64,000 nucleotides of DNA, from the NCBI GenBank assembly GCA_910589025.1, contig CAJURM010000003.1, positions 1 through 64,000 on the forward strand, given 5' to 3'. Numbering within the stretch: the first letter of the stretch is position 1; each line of letters starts with the position of its first letter. The notes under the pieces were generated by a model. That model had not been told where the DNA came from. It searched no databases and was given only the letters and a program-made list of their open reading frames with translations. This DNA comes from an uncultured Odoribacter sp. (GTDB lineage Bacteria > Bacteroidota > Bacteroidia > Bacteroidales > Marinifilaceae). Positions 44,280-53,095 of this stretch are shown in pieces. Both the position numbers and the translations under genes were made by a program.

Positions 44280-45524
44280 ATGACTTTGAAACGAGTAGTA
44301 ATTACAGGTTTAGGAACAATAAACCCGCTTGGTAAAAGTGTACCGGAGTTTTGGGACAATTTGATGAAAGGTGTCAGTGGCGCCGGTCCTATTACTCGTT
44401 TTGATGCATCAAATTTCCGTACACAGTTTGCCTGTGAAGTGAAAGATTACGAGCCTACGGCCTATTTTGACCGGAAGGAAGTCCGTAAAATGGATCTTTA
44501 CACTCAGTTCGGAATCATTGCCGCCAGAGAAGCGATTAAGGATTCCGGTCTGAATCTGGAACAGGAGAACAAAAGGCGGATAGGTGTGATATGGGGGGCT
44601 GGTATCGGCGGTTTACAGACGTTTTTTGAAGAATGCAGGGATTTTGCACTCGGAGACGGTACGCCGCGTTTCAACCCGTTCTTTATACCTAAAATGATTG
44701 CCAACATGGCCGGCGGAATGATAGCCATCGAAAATGGTTTTAAAGGTCCGAACTATACGACAGTTTCCGCCTGCGCTTCTTCGGCTCATGCTTTGGTTGA
44801 TGCATTAGATATCATTCGGTTGGGAAAAGCTGATGTGATTGTTGCCGGCGGATCGGAAGCTGCTATCAGCGTTCCGGGAGTAGGCGGTTTCAGTGCCATG
44901 AAGGCGATTTCTACCCGCAATGATGACCCGAAAACAGCTTCCCGTCCTTTCGATGCGGAGAGAGACGGATTTGTAATCGGTGAAGGTGGTGCAAGTCTTG
45001 TTATTGAAGAGTACGAGCATGCAGTGAAAAGAGGTGCCCGGATTTATGCGGAACTGGCGGGCGGAAGCGCCAACTGTGATGCATACCACATGACGGCTCC
45101 CGATCCCAACGGAGAAGGTGCCTGTGATGTGATGCTGGGAGCTTTGGAAAATGCCGGCTTAAAACCAGAAGATGTAGATTATGTGAATGTACATGGAACA
45201 TCTACCGGTTTGGGTGACGTGGCTGAACCGAAGGCTATTCAGAAGGCTTTTGGGCAACATGCTTACGAGTTGAATATCAGTTCGACAAAATCAATGACAG
45301 GACATTTACTCGGTGCAGCCGGAGCAATTGAAGCAATTGCTTGTGTGTTGGCCGTGAAAAATGATATTGTTCCTCCGACCATCAATTTCCATTCTCTTGA
45401 TCCGGAATTGGATCCGAAATTGAATTTCACGTTCAATACGCCGCAGAAGAGAAAGGTAAATGTAGCCATCAGTAATACGTTTGGCTTTGGCGGACACAAT
45501 GCATGTGTTGTAATCAAAAAATAA
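44280..45524 (+). CDS. fabF: 3-oxoacyl-ACP synthase II
   Basis: The 414-residue condensing enzyme has the nucleophile Cys165 in VSACASSAH, His305 in VNVHGTSTGLGD, Lys337 in STKSMTGHLLGA and His342. This is the complete Cys-His-His set of KAS-II. It elongates acyl-ACP with malonyl-ACP in type II fatty-acid synthesis. The C-terminus reads SNTFGFGGHNACVVIKK. It lies between acpP and rnc in the expected order. Confidence 0.97.
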   Translation: MTLKRVVITGLGTINPLGKSVPEFWDNLMKGVSGAGPITRFDASNFRTQFACEVKDYEPTAYFDRKEVRKMDLYTQFGIIAAREAIKDSGLNLEQENKRRIGVIWGAGIGGLQTFFEECRDFALGDGTPRFNPFFIPKMIANMAGGMIAIENGFKGPNYTTVSACASSAHALVDALDIIRLGKADVIVAGGSEAAISVPGVGGFSAMKAISTRNDDPKTASRPFDAERDGFVIGEGGASLVIEEYEHAVKRGARIYAELAGGSANCDAYHMTAPDPNGEGACDVMLGALENAGLKPEDVDYVNVHGTSTGLGDVAEPKAIQKAFGQHAYELNISSTKSMTGHLLGAAGAIEAIACVLAVKNDIVPPTINFHSLDPELDPKLNFTFNTPQKRKVNVAISNTFGFGGHNACVVIKK

Positions 45525-45546
45525 TCACCTCTGAATTCCTTTAGGT

Positions 45547-46290
45547 GTGGTTAGGAAAATAATTCAATCCATAAGACTTTATCTTCATCGTAAAGATAAG
45601 TTTTATGGATTGTCTATTTCTCAGATCGGCTTTGTTCCCGGCAACCGGAATCTCTACAAACTGGCTTTGCTTCACAAATCCGCTTCCCGCTATACGAAAG
45701 ACGGGAAAGTTTTGAATTACGAGCGACTGGAGTTTTTAGGCGATGCCGTATTGGGAGCTATCGTGGCCGAGTTACTTTATAAATTCTTTCCTTTAAAAGA
45801 TGAAGGGTTTCTGACCCGAGTACGCTCAAAAGTGGTGAGTCGTGAATCCCTCAATGAATTGGCAATAAATATCGGTTTGGATAAGGCTGTTGTTGCAAAA
45901 TCGGACATATCCCGGAATAAACATGTTTACGGAGATGTGTTTGAAGCTTTTATCGGAGCCATGTTTCTGGACCAGGGATTTGCCAATACCAAAAAGTTCA
46001 TCGATAAGTTTATTTTCCCCAATTTCTTTAATATTAAAGACCTGGTGACGGTTGACCGGAATTATAAAAGCCGCCTGATTGAATGGGGGCAAAAGAATAA
46101 AATGGAAATTTCCTTTAAGGTGGAGGAGAACTTCCGTAGCCGGAGAAACCGTTTTATTTGTAAAATTTTGATTGCAGACGACTTGAAAGGGTGCGGCAAA
46201 GGGGCTTCCAAAAAAGAGGCGGAACAGAATGCCGCAGAGCAGGTAATCAGGGAAATGAGTTGCGAACCGGAGAACGTGCTCGAAATTTAA
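45547..46290 (+). CDS. rnc: Ribonuclease III
   Basis: The 247-residue protein has the RNase III signature ERLEFLGDAVLG (Glu62, Asp66) and the second acidic pair GDVFEAFIGA (Asp130, Glu133). A C-terminal double-stranded RNA-binding domain ends GCGKGASKKEAEQNAAEQVI. It cleaves double-stranded RNA in rRNA maturation and turnover. The start used here is GTG at 45547, 23 bp after fabF; no ATG precedes the conserved region in this frame, so a non-ATG start is needed, and the exact codon is uncertain. It is the last gene of the acpP operon. Confidence 0.94.
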   Translation: MVRKIIQSIRLYLHRKDKFYGLSISQIGFVPGNRNLYKLALLHKSASRYTKDGKVLNYERLEFLGDAVLGAIVAELLYKFFPLKDEGFLTRVRSKVVSRESLNELAINIGLDKAVVAKSDISRNKHVYGDVFEAFIGAMFLDQGFANTKKFIDKFIFPNFFNIKDLVTVDRNYKSRLIEWGQKNKMEISFKVEENFRSRRNRFICKILIADDLKGCGKGASKKEAEQNAAEQVIREMSCEPENVLEI

Positions 46291-46331
46291 TTTTAGATTG
46301 TAAATTGTTTCAATTTACAATCTAAAATTTT
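46291..46331. terminator. Bidirectional terminator between rnc and efp
   Basis: TTTTAGATTGTAAATTG (46291-46307) pairs perfectly over 17 bp with 46311-46327, with a TTT loop and T/A tails on both sides. It serves the converging genes. Confidence 0.9.
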
Positions 46332-46356
46332 GATCAGGTACTGAACAGGACGTTTT

Positions 46357-46923
46357 CTATCTTACTCTTTCCATGTAAGAACCTTCGGCTGTGTTGATGC
46401 GGATTTTTTCACCCATTTCAATGAAAAGCGGAACCATTACTTTGGCGCCGGTTTCCACTTCTGCCGGTTTTAATGCGGTTGAAGATGCCGTATCTCCTTT
46501 TAATCCGGGTTCGGTGTAGGTTACTTCCAGTACAACGCTCGGTAATAGTTCAACGTATAAAGGTGTTTCCGTATCGGCATGTACTACCATTTCTACGGCA
46601 TCGCCTTCTTTCAGGAATTGGGGGGCATTGATTAAATCCATCGGAATATTTACCTGGTCATAGGTTTCCGTGTGCATCATCACATAGTCTTCTCCGTCTT
46701 TGTAAAGGAACTGATACGGACGGCGTTCGATGCGGGCGGTGTCGATTTTTATCCCGGAAGTGAAGGTGTTTTCCAAGATTCTGCCGGTTTTTACGTTCCG
46801 CAGTTTTGTTCTGACGAAAGCGGGACCTTTACCCGGTTTTACATGTTGAAACTGAACGATTGTATATAAATCGTCTTTAAATACGATACATAATCCGTTT
46901 TTGAAATCAGCTGTTGTTGCCAT
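46357..46923 (-). CDS. efp: Translation elongation factor P
   Basis: The 188-residue factor has three beta-domains with the loop HVKPGKGPAF that carries Lys32, the tip residue that is modified in many bacteria. It rescues ribosomes stalled on polyproline stretches. The length is typical and the C-terminal block KVMVPLFIEMGEKIRINTAEGSYMERV is standard. A -7 box lies in the gap toward tsaB. I see no lysyl-modifying enzyme gene nearby. Confidence 0.97.
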   Translation of the reverse strand: MATTADFKNGLCIVFKDDLYTIVQFQHVKPGKGPAFVRTKLRNVKTGRILENTFTSGIKIDTARIERRPYQFLYKDGEDYVMMHTETYDQVNIPMDLINAPQFLKEGDAVEMVVHADTETPLYVELLPSVVLEVTYTEPGLKGDTASSTALKPAEVETGAKVMVPLFIEMGEKIRINTAEGSYMERVR

Positions 46924-46958
46924 TCTGTTGATGTTATTTTGATTAATTTTTCTGTAGG

Positions 46959-46966
46959 CAAAAATA
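46959..46966 (-). promoter_or_regulatory. Promoter -7 box for efp
   Basis: On the minus strand it reads TATTTTTG, 36 bp before the efp ATG, in the 54-bp gap after tsaB. Confidence 0.45.
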
Positions 46967-46977
46967 ATAAAAACTTT

Positions 46978-47670
46978 CTATATTTTCAGAATATTCTTCT
47001 TGGGGGTGGTGGCGATGAAATCCTTGAGATAAAAAGGTTCGAAATAAGCGACGTCCTCAAAATTCCGGGTTTCGTATTTCTGTTCTGCCAGCTGCACCAT
47101 ATTGGTGGCGGAGGTCTCAATATTTGCTAAGAAACGGGCTTGCGGGGAAGTCAGGACGGTTTTTACCTTGTCGCTGCCATTTCCGAAAAAGTAGACAGGC
47201 TGAAGGGCTAAGATCTCCGAAAAAGAGGCTGGGTCGATGATTTCCGCTTTCGTCTCCTGAATGGTGCGGTTGTCTTTGTCAAACAAGGCGGTATAAACTT
47301 CCATTCGGCGGGCGTCAATCATAGGGCAATATAATGCTTCTTCTTGTATCCGGGAAGAAACGGATTGTGCCAGGGCTTGCAACGTGTTTACGGCGATCAG
47401 CGGTTTGGAGGCTCCGTAACACAGTCCCTTTGCCATGGAGACGCCGATGCGCAGACCGGTATAGGAGCCGGGACCCATGCTTACGGCTATGGCATCCAAA
47501 GCGTGGATACAGGTTCCGTTTTCTTTTAAGATATCGTCAATGAAAGTGCCTAATAAGAGGGAATGGTTCAAGCCTTCTTTGTTCTCTTTTAAAGCCAGAA
47601 GTTGTCCGTTTTGTGCCAGGGCTACGGAACAAACGGATGTGGAAGTGTCGATATTCAGAATGAGAGCCAT
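46978..47670 (-). CDS. tsaB: tRNA t6A biosynthesis protein TsaB
   Basis: The 230-residue protein starts MALILNIDTSTSVCSVALA, the actin-like ATPase fold of the TsaB family, and contains SMGPGSYTGLRIGVSMAKGL near 68-87, the TsaB hallmark. TsaB is the non-catalytic partner of TsaD in making N6-threonylcarbamoyl-adenosine in tRNA. It follows a TsaC/YciO-type gene by 25 bp on the same strand, so both steps may be co-expressed. Confidence 0.93.
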   Translation of the reverse strand: MALILNIDTSTSVCSVALAQNGQLLALKENKEGLNHSLLLGTFIDDILKENGTCIHALDAIAVSMGPGSYTGLRIGVSMAKGLCYGASKPLIAVNTLQALAQSVSSRIQEEALYCPMIDARRMEVYTALFDKDNRTIQETKAEIIDPASFSEILALQPVYFFGNGSDKVKTVLTSPQARFLANIETSATNMVQLAEQKYETRNFEDVAYFEPFYLKDFIATTPKKNILKI

Positions 47671-47695
47671 ACGGGTATCAGGATTTGAAAATAGT

Positions 47696-48268
47696 TTATT
47701 TGCGAATGATTTGAACTTCTCCGTTGATGCCTAATTTAATGATGCCGGAAGGCGCACAGGCTTTCTTTTCTGATTGCCTGAAACCGACGATGTGATCGAC
47801 GGCATTTTTGATTTCTTCACTGATTTCCGCAAAACATTGGGGTGACGGTTGGCCGCTGATATTGGCGGAAGTGGACACCACCGGTTTACGGAATCGGTAA
47901 AGGAGCGATTTGGAAAATTCTTCGGTCGTAATCCGGATTCCGATGGTGCGGTCTTCGGCAATCAGGTTTTCAGCCAAATGGTGGGCATTGGGGTAAATAA
48001 TCGTGGTCGGTTTGTCACATACCTCGATCAGTTGCAGGGCAATATCCGGCACATCGGCATAGGATGCGATTTTCCCGGCATCGTCCAGTAAAACCAGCAT
48101 CGACTTGTGGTCTGCCCGTTGTTTGATGTCGTATATCCGCTTGACGGCTTCTTTGTTTGTTGCATCGCAACCCAATCCCCAAATGGTGTCTGTCGGATAG
48201 AGAATAACTCCTCCGTTTTTCAGAACTTCACAGGCCTGGCGTATTTCTTCTTTTAATTGGTCGGTCAT
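47696..48268 (-). CDS. TsaC/Sua5/YciO-family L-threonylcarbamoyl-AMP synthase
   Basis: The 190-residue protein carries the YrdC-like fold markers GGVILYPTDTIWGLGCDA (20-37), KSMLVLL near 57 and VSTSANISGQPSP near 130. TsaC/Sua5 makes threonylcarbamoyl-AMP from threonine, bicarbonate and ATP for t6A. YciO is a close paralogue of less clear function, so the exact member is not settled. The start at 48268 (MTDQLKEE) is used because the upstream in-frame start is TTG. Adjacency to tsaB supports a t6A role. Confidence 0.88.
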   Translation of the reverse strand: MTDQLKEEIRQACEVLKNGGVILYPTDTIWGLGCDATNKEAVKRIYDIKQRADHKSMLVLLDDAGKIASYADVPDIALQLIEVCDKPTTIIYPNAHHLAENLIAEDRTIGIRITTEEFSKSLLYRFRKPVVSTSANISGQPSPQCFAEISEEIKNAVDHIVGFRQSEKKACAPSGIIKLGINGEVQIIRK

Positions 48269-48339
48269 AGTCAAAAAGATGAACTTTATGCAAAACTATA
48301 CTATTTCATTGATAATGCGATAGAAAGGGACGTTGAAAT

Positions 48340-48386
48340 GTTGAAACAGTTGAAAGGGAGCTTTTTACCTTTTCAACTGTTTCAAC
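48340..48386. terminator. Long intergenic hairpin between ddh and the TsaC-like gene
   Basis: GTTGAAACAGTTGAAA (48340-48355) and TTTCAACTGTTTCAAC (48371-48386) form a perfect 16-bp stem with a 15-nt loop. It lacks a clear T-run on the minus side and may end or stabilise the ddh transcript. Confidence 0.5.
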
Positions 48387-48402
48387 TCTTTAACTTTACC
48401 CT

Positions 48403-49299
48403 TTATACCAAATGTTTGATGAGTTCCTGGCGGTCGCCGTAGAGGAGGTCAATGACAGGGATTTCAATCAGCGTGTAGCAACCGGGTTTTTGCAGCATGG
48501 CGGCGCGGGCTGAGGAGACCATGATCTGGGCGGTTAATGCCGGATTGTTGATCTTCATGTTGAATTCAAAAAGCTGGTTTTGGGTTTTGCCCGATACTCC
48601 TTTGCGGGTAAGGTTTACGCCGTGGCCCATGTCCAGCAGGTTATCCACGCTTTCTACCTGCATGACGTGGGTTTCATCGTTTACGAAATAAGGATCGTTT
48701 TTGATGTCTTGCGCCACTTTTTTAAAATCGTATCCGTCTTTTAGTTCGATATACACCATTCGGCGATGGATGCCTGTACCCGTAGGAATGGTCATGGACA
48801 ATGCTGCTTTTACGCCTTCTATGGCTTTTACGGCAACAGTGTGTCCCATGCTCATGCCCGGTCCGAAGTTGGTATAGGTGATGCCTTTCGGTGCACAGGC
48901 TTCCAGCAGGGCGCGTACGATGGAGTCGCTTCCCGGGTCCCAGCCGGCAGACATGATTGCTACCCGGTTGTGTTGCTGGGCAATGGTATGCAGCTGCCGG
49001 TGCAGTTCCGGAATCTGGGTGTGGATGTCAAAACTGTCTACGGTGTGGATGCCTTTGGCAAGTATTTCGGAAGCATACTCTTCCACTTTGCGTGTGGGTG
49101 TGCAGAGAATGGCTACGTCCGTTTGGGGCAGTTCGCTGATGTTGCTGACAACTTTGTAAGGTTTTAGCTCAGAAGGAATGTTTGAGGCATCGCGGCGTAC
49201 AATGCCCGTAATCTCGAAATCGGGAGCTGTTTGCAGTGTTTCCAATACATATCTCCCGATGTTGCCATAGCCTACGATGGCGGCTTTCGTTTTTTTCAT
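48403..49299 (-). CDS. ddh: meso-Diaminopimelate D-dehydrogenase
   Basis: The 298-residue NADP-dependent enzyme has the N-terminal VGYGNIGRYVLE nucleotide loop, MSAGWDPGSDSIVR near 120 and NFGPGMSMGHTVAVK near 145, the family-specific substrate loops. It makes meso-diaminopimelate directly from tetrahydrodipicolinate and ammonia for lysine and peptidoglycan synthesis. This one-step route is used by a limited set of bacteria, including several Bacteroidales. It stands alone, followed by a long hairpin. Confidence 0.95.
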   Translation of the reverse strand: MKKTKAAIVGYGNIGRYVLETLQTAPDFEITGIVRRDASNIPSELKPYKVVSNISELPQTDVAILCTPTRKVEEYASEILAKGIHTVDSFDIHTQIPELHRQLHTIAQQHNRVAIMSAGWDPGSDSIVRALLEACAPKGITYTNFGPGMSMGHTVAVKAIEGVKAALSMTIPTGTGIHRRMVYIELKDGYDFKKVAQDIKNDPYFVNDETHVMQVESVDNLLDMGHGVNLTRKGVSGKTQNQLFEFNMKINNPALTAQIMVSSARAAMLQKPGCYTLIEIPVIDLLYGDRQELIKHLV

Positions 49300-49456
49300 A
49301 TCGGTAGTTTGTTTGTGTGTTTAATCGAAGCAAAATTGCAAATATTTTACAAGGCGTCAAAAGGATTGTTGTGTTTTGTTTGTCTTTCAACCGATTTTCC
49401 CCGGGTTGTGCAGGATTGAACTTTTTGGTACCTTCGTCCGGATTAAATTTTCCATT

Positions 49457-51058
49457 ATGGCGTTGTTGAAGAAAATTCCCCATACCTATACTATTCTGGC
49501 TTCAATTATTGTGTTGTGTGCCGTTTTATCATGGATTGTTTCCGCCGGAGAATACGACAGGGTGGTTTCGGACGTAAATGGTGTGAAGCGGACTGTTATT
49601 GTCGAAAATTCTTTTCACCGGGTAGAGCCATCTCCGCAGACGTGGCAGGTTTTTGCTTCTTTGCTGGACGGGTTTGAGATGCAGGCGGGGATTATTGCTT
49701 TTTTGCTGATTATTGGCGGTGCATTTCAGATTTTGAATGATAGTAAAGCCATAGATGCGGGTATCTTGTCTTTCCTGCGTTCGTCCCGCAGGTTGGAGCG
49801 TTACGGAATAATGAGGAGGTTGGGCGTAAACCGGATTATTGTGGCTGCTGTGATTATTTTGTTCAGTTTGTTTGGTGCCGTTTTCGGTATGAGTGAGGAG
49901 ACGCTGGCTTTTGTGATTATTGTCGTGCCACTTGCCATTTCTATGGGCTATGATTCCATCACCGGTTTGTGTATGGTGTATGTAGCAGCTCATGTCGGTT
50001 TTTCCGGGGCGGTGCTGAATCCTTTTACGATAGGAATTGCGCAGGGACTTTCCGATGTCCCTTTGTTTTCGGGGTTTGAATACCGTTTGGTATGTTGGGT
50101 GATATTAACGCTCTTTTTAATCGGCTGTGTTTTATGGTATGGGGAAAAAGTTCGGAATAATCCGTTGCGTTCTCCCATGTATAAAGCCGATGAGTATTGG
50201 CGCAAGAGGGAAGCGCAGGCTGAGGTCCGTATAGAGTATGCGGCTTCCCGCCGGGCGTGGTGCATCTATTTTCTCATGTTAACTGCCCTGTTTCTGTTTT
50301 CGTGGCATTATCCGCAGACAGAGTTCCGGGTGGGCGCTGCCGCAATCCGCTTTTGTGCCGTGCCGGTCCTGACAGCCTTGTTTGCTTTATTAGGGTGGTT
50401 GGGACTGAGAAAATCGTTCCATTTTTTTATTTTGGTCATACTGGCATTCACCATTCTGTTTTTGGTGACGGGAGTTATGGGCTACGGGTGGTATTTGCGT
50501 GAAATCTCCGCTCTTTTCCTGGCGATGGGCATCTTGTCCGGATTTGCTGCAGGGCGGAAAACAGACGATATTATCCGATTGTTTTTAGCGGGTGCGAAAG
50601 ACATGCTTTCGGCAGCCCTTGTCGTGGGATTGGCGGGTGGAATCATTCAGGTATTGCAGGACGGGAAAATCATCGATTCGATACTGCATGCTTTGGCAGC
50701 CTGGATGTACGATGCGGGCAAGGTGACCTCTGTTGGCATCATGTACGGCATCCAGACGTTAATCAATATCGTGATACCTTCCGGTTCGGCAAAAGCGGCA
50801 CTGACCATGCCTATTATGGCTCCTTTTTCCGATGTCGTCGGCATCTCCCGTCAGGCAACCATCATGGCATATCAGTTTGGGGACGGATTTACCAATATGA
50901 TTACCCCCACCTCCGCTGTTTTGATGGGTGCTTTGGGCATCGCCCGCATCCCTTACGAAACCTGGGTGAAATGGTTCGGCAAATTCTTATTGCTCTTTAT
51001 CCTTTTGGGGTTCCTGTTGTTGATTCCTACCGTCCTCCTCCATCTGCCCGGGTTCTGA
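49457..51058 (+). CDS. YfcC/DcuC-like membrane transporter
   Basis: The 533-residue protein is hydrophobic with about 12-13 membrane segments. The blocks IPHTYTILASIIVLCAVLSWIVSAGEYDR at the N-terminus (split), FGAVFGMSEETLAF and NIVIPSGSAKAALTMPIMAP, and QFGDGFTNMITPTSAVLMGAL near the C-terminus, are the hallmarks of the YfcC family of the C4-dicarboxylate/arginine antiporter superfamily. The substrate is unknown. The start at 49457 (MALLKKI) places the first helix properly. The last 72 bp overlap the 3' end of the converging licD-like gene. It has no catabolic partner genes nearby that would hint at a substrate. Confidence 0.85.
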   Translation: MALLKKIPHTYTILASIIVLCAVLSWIVSAGEYDRVVSDVNGVKRTVIVENSFHRVEPSPQTWQVFASLLDGFEMQAGIIAFLLIIGGAFQILNDSKAIDAGILSFLRSSRRLERYGIMRRLGVNRIIVAAVIILFSLFGAVFGMSEETLAFVIIVVPLAISMGYDSITGLCMVYVAAHVGFSGAVLNPFTIGIAQGLSDVPLFSGFEYRLVCWVILTLFLIGCVLWYGEKVRNNPLRSPMYKADEYWRKREAQAEVRIEYAASRRAWCIYFLMLTALFLFSWHYPQTEFRVGAAAIRFCAVPVLTALFALLGWLGLRKSFHFFILVILAFTILFLVTGVMGYGWYLREISALFLAMGILSGFAAGRKTDDIIRLFLAGAKDMLSAALVVGLAGGIIQVLQDGKIIDSILHALAAWMYDAGKVTSVGIMYGIQTLINIVIPSGSAKAALTMPIMAPFSDVVGISRQATIMAYQFGDGFTNMITPTSAVLMGALGIARIPYETWVKWFGKFLLLFILLGFLLLIPTVLLHLPGF

Positions 51059-51883
51059 TGCCGGAGATTCGGCGTCCTTGTATTCGCGGTAGGGTTTATT
51101 CAGGTCGAGATAATGGAAATTGTGCTGCCGCTGGTGGTCGCCTTGTGGAATCTGCATGTAATCGCCATATATCTGTGTCAGGTAATCGTCATACCGTTGG
51201 ATGCCCATCACGGTTTCCCCTTCAAATTCGTAGGGGGAATACACACCGTTTACTTCTTTCCTCATCACGCCGCGCAGTCCGTCGGTATAGTCGGCGGTTA
51301 AACTGCTTTGGTCGTAATCGTATTTGTTAAGCAATTTCCGGATAGAGCGCTGCAAGCCTTCCATCGTAAACAGCTTGCGGGTGAGTAAGGGTATCCATGA
51401 ACTGGGACCGTGCCCGTGTTTATAGGGGTCGCGGTGCACCAGGTAAAGAGCCTGTTTATAGAATTGATACTGCGCATAGTGCCACCTGCGGGCGAGCGGA
51501 TTGGACGGCACGGCGTCCAACGGGAATACGTCTACATAGATGCCTCCCAGATAACTGAGGTGTCGGCGTTCAATCAGCGTAGTGCCGGAATCCTGTATCT
51601 TCCCGAAAGGCAGTGGATAGTTCGGGTCGTTTTCCCCGCATACAAATTCATAAGGGGCAGGCAGCCATTCACTGCAATGTGCGATAAATTTCTCGTAATC
51701 GGGGCGGGGCATGATAACATCCATATCGTCGTCCCAGGGGATGAAGCCTTTGTGGCGGACGGCACCTATCATGGAACCGGCGGTGATGCCATAGTGTAAG
51801 CCTTGTTCCCGGCACATCCGGTCGAAAGCCAGCAATATTTTCAGCATGCGCAATTGCAGGGGACGAATATCGTAAGTAGCCAT
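50987..51883 (-). CDS. LicD-family phosphotransferase
   Basis: The 298-residue protein has the LicD signature GSMIGAVRHKGFIPWDDDMDV (split; WDDDMD at 50-55) and a second block GIYVDVFPLDAVP near 115. LicD enzymes transfer phosphocholine or similar phospho-alcohols onto surface glycans. The start at 51883 (MATYDIRP) is 17 bp from a -7 box. The last 28 residues, from AESPASEPGQ, are low-complexity and hydrophilic, and most of them are read antisense to the transporter's final helix. It is divergent from the aminotransferase and nucleotidyltransferase pair across a 162-bp gap. Confidence 0.88.
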   Translation of the reverse strand: MATYDIRPLQLRMLKILLAFDRMCREQGLHYGITAGSMIGAVRHKGFIPWDDDMDVIMPRPDYEKFIAHCSEWLPAPYEFVCGENDPNYPLPFGKIQDSGTTLIERRHLSYLGGIYVDVFPLDAVPSNPLARRWHYAQYQFYKQALYLVHRDPYKHGHGPSSWIPLLTRKLFTMEGLQRSIRKLLNKYDYDQSSLTADYTDGLRGVMRKEVNGVYSPYEFEGETVMGIQRYDDYLTQIYGDYMQIPQGDHQRQHNFHYLDLNKPYREYKDAESPASEPGQMEEDGRNQQQEPQKDKEQ

Positions 51884-51899
51884 ATCTCTGTTTTTGGAG

Positions 51900-51907
51900 C
51901 AAAAATA
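51900..51907 (-). promoter_or_regulatory. Promoter -7 box for the licD-like gene
   Basis: On the minus strand it reads TATTTTTG, 17 bp before the start codon, implying a very short leader. Confidence 0.45.
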
Positions 51908-51984
51908 TAAATTTAATCCGAATGGCAATTCATTCGCAAAACGGTTTTAAACGGTGCAAATCTGGTTTTCTTTATAATATTTTA

Positions 51985-51992
51985 TAATTTTG
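51985..51992 (+). promoter_or_regulatory. Promoter -7 box for the aminotransferase operon
   Basis: TAATTTTG matches TAnnTTTG, 54 bp before the ATG and about 77 bp from the divergent licD-like promoter. Confidence 0.5.
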
Positions 51993-52045
51993 CGCAATCA
52001 TCAGGATATGCGTATATCCTCAGTATTCTACCAATAAACATTGTC

Positions 52046-53095
52046 ATGGGGGAAAAAATTACCTATCTCGATCGTAACGAATACAATTATGGTCCTTGTC
52101 CTGCTGTAGGGGAAGTGCTCCGTCAATTTGATCCGAACGATCTGTGTTTCTACACCCGCATCTATGATGAAGGGAAAAAGAGCATCTTTTCCGATTATCT
52201 TTCAACCGTCTATAATATCCCTGAAAAGCAGATTGTCCTCGGTTACGGCGGGGAGGATATATTGAAACAGGTGGTACACTGTTTCCTGGCTGGGAAAGAG
52301 AAGCAAAAGACCCTGCTGATACCGGAATTTTCGTGGTGGTATTACAAATCGATTGCCGACGAAGTGGAGGGGCGCAGTGTCCTTTATCCTTTGTATGAAG
52401 ACGGGGATACGTTCAGGTACGATTTCCGGGCAATGAAAGAGATGATTCAGCGGGAAAAGCCGGAGATGGTCCTGATGGCTTCGCCGAACAATCCGACGGG
52501 TAATTCGCTCACTCCGGCGGAACTGGACGAGATACTCTCGTTCATTTCTCCGGAAACGGTTGTCGTCATAGACGAGGCGTATGCTTCTTTCACCAATAAA
52601 AATACCAGTTACATCAAACCGTTGCTGGATAAATTCCCGAATCTTTTAATCGTCAGGACCCTGTCCAAATTCTACGGTCTTCCCGGGTTGCGTCTGGGAT
52701 TTGCCTTTATGGGCGCGAACCTGACGCATTTTCTGAATTACAGCACCAAATATTTGGGCTACAACCGCTTGTCGGAAGAAATCGGCATTGCCGTGCTCAA
52801 ATCTACGGAGTATTATCGGCAGGTGGCGGACCAAATGGCGGAAGACCGCAAAATGTACATGCAGGAACTGAACGGGATTGAGGGACTGAAAGTCTACCGG
52901 TCGGATGCGAATTTTGTCTTAGTCAAATACCCGATTGAACGGAAGGCGGAATTGCAGGCGGCTTTTAAGGAACAGGGCTACCAGATTAAGTTTATGAACG
53001 AACCGGGCATCAATACCCACATGCGCATTACGCTCGGTACGCACCGTCAGAACGAGGATGTCATCGCTACCATTAAACGCATTCTCCACTCATGA
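52046..53095 (+). CDS. HisC-like class I/II aminotransferase
   Basis: The 349-residue PLP enzyme has SPNNPTGN (146-153), the PLP-nitrogen Asp176 in VVVIDEAYA, and the Schiff-base Lys208 in VRTLSKFYGLPGLRLGF. It resembles histidinol-phosphate aminotransferase, but no other his gene is near. It overlaps the next gene, a nucleotidyltransferase, by 4 bp (ATGA), so the two are translationally coupled. HisC-like enzymes paired with a nucleotidyltransferase often make an activated amino-alcohol for surface glycans. With LicD next door, that is a reasonable but unproven reading. Confidence 0.85.
   Translation: MGEKITYLDRNEYNYGPCPAVGEVLRQFDPNDLCFYTRIYDEGKKSIFSDYLSTVYNIPEKQIVLGYGGEDILKQVVHCFLAGKEKQKTLLIPEFSWWYYKSIADEVEGRSVLYPLYEDGDTFRYDFRAMKEMIQREKPEMVLMASPNNPTGNSLTPAELDEILSFISPETVVVIDEAYASFTNKNTSYIKPLLDKFPNLLIVRTLSKFYGLPGLRLGFAFMGANLTHFLNYSTKYLGYNRLSEEIGIAVLKSTEYYRQVADQMAEDRKMYMQELNGIEGLKVYRSDANFVLVKYPIERKAELQAAFKEQGYQIKFMNEPGINTHMRITLGTHRQNEDVIATIKRILHS

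Noticed and set aside
48340..48386. Hairpin considered as a riboswitch for ddh or the TsaC-like gene
   Set aside because: It is a plain inverted repeat with no conserved aptamer boxes, and it lies downstream of ddh, so transcript-end processing is the simpler reading.
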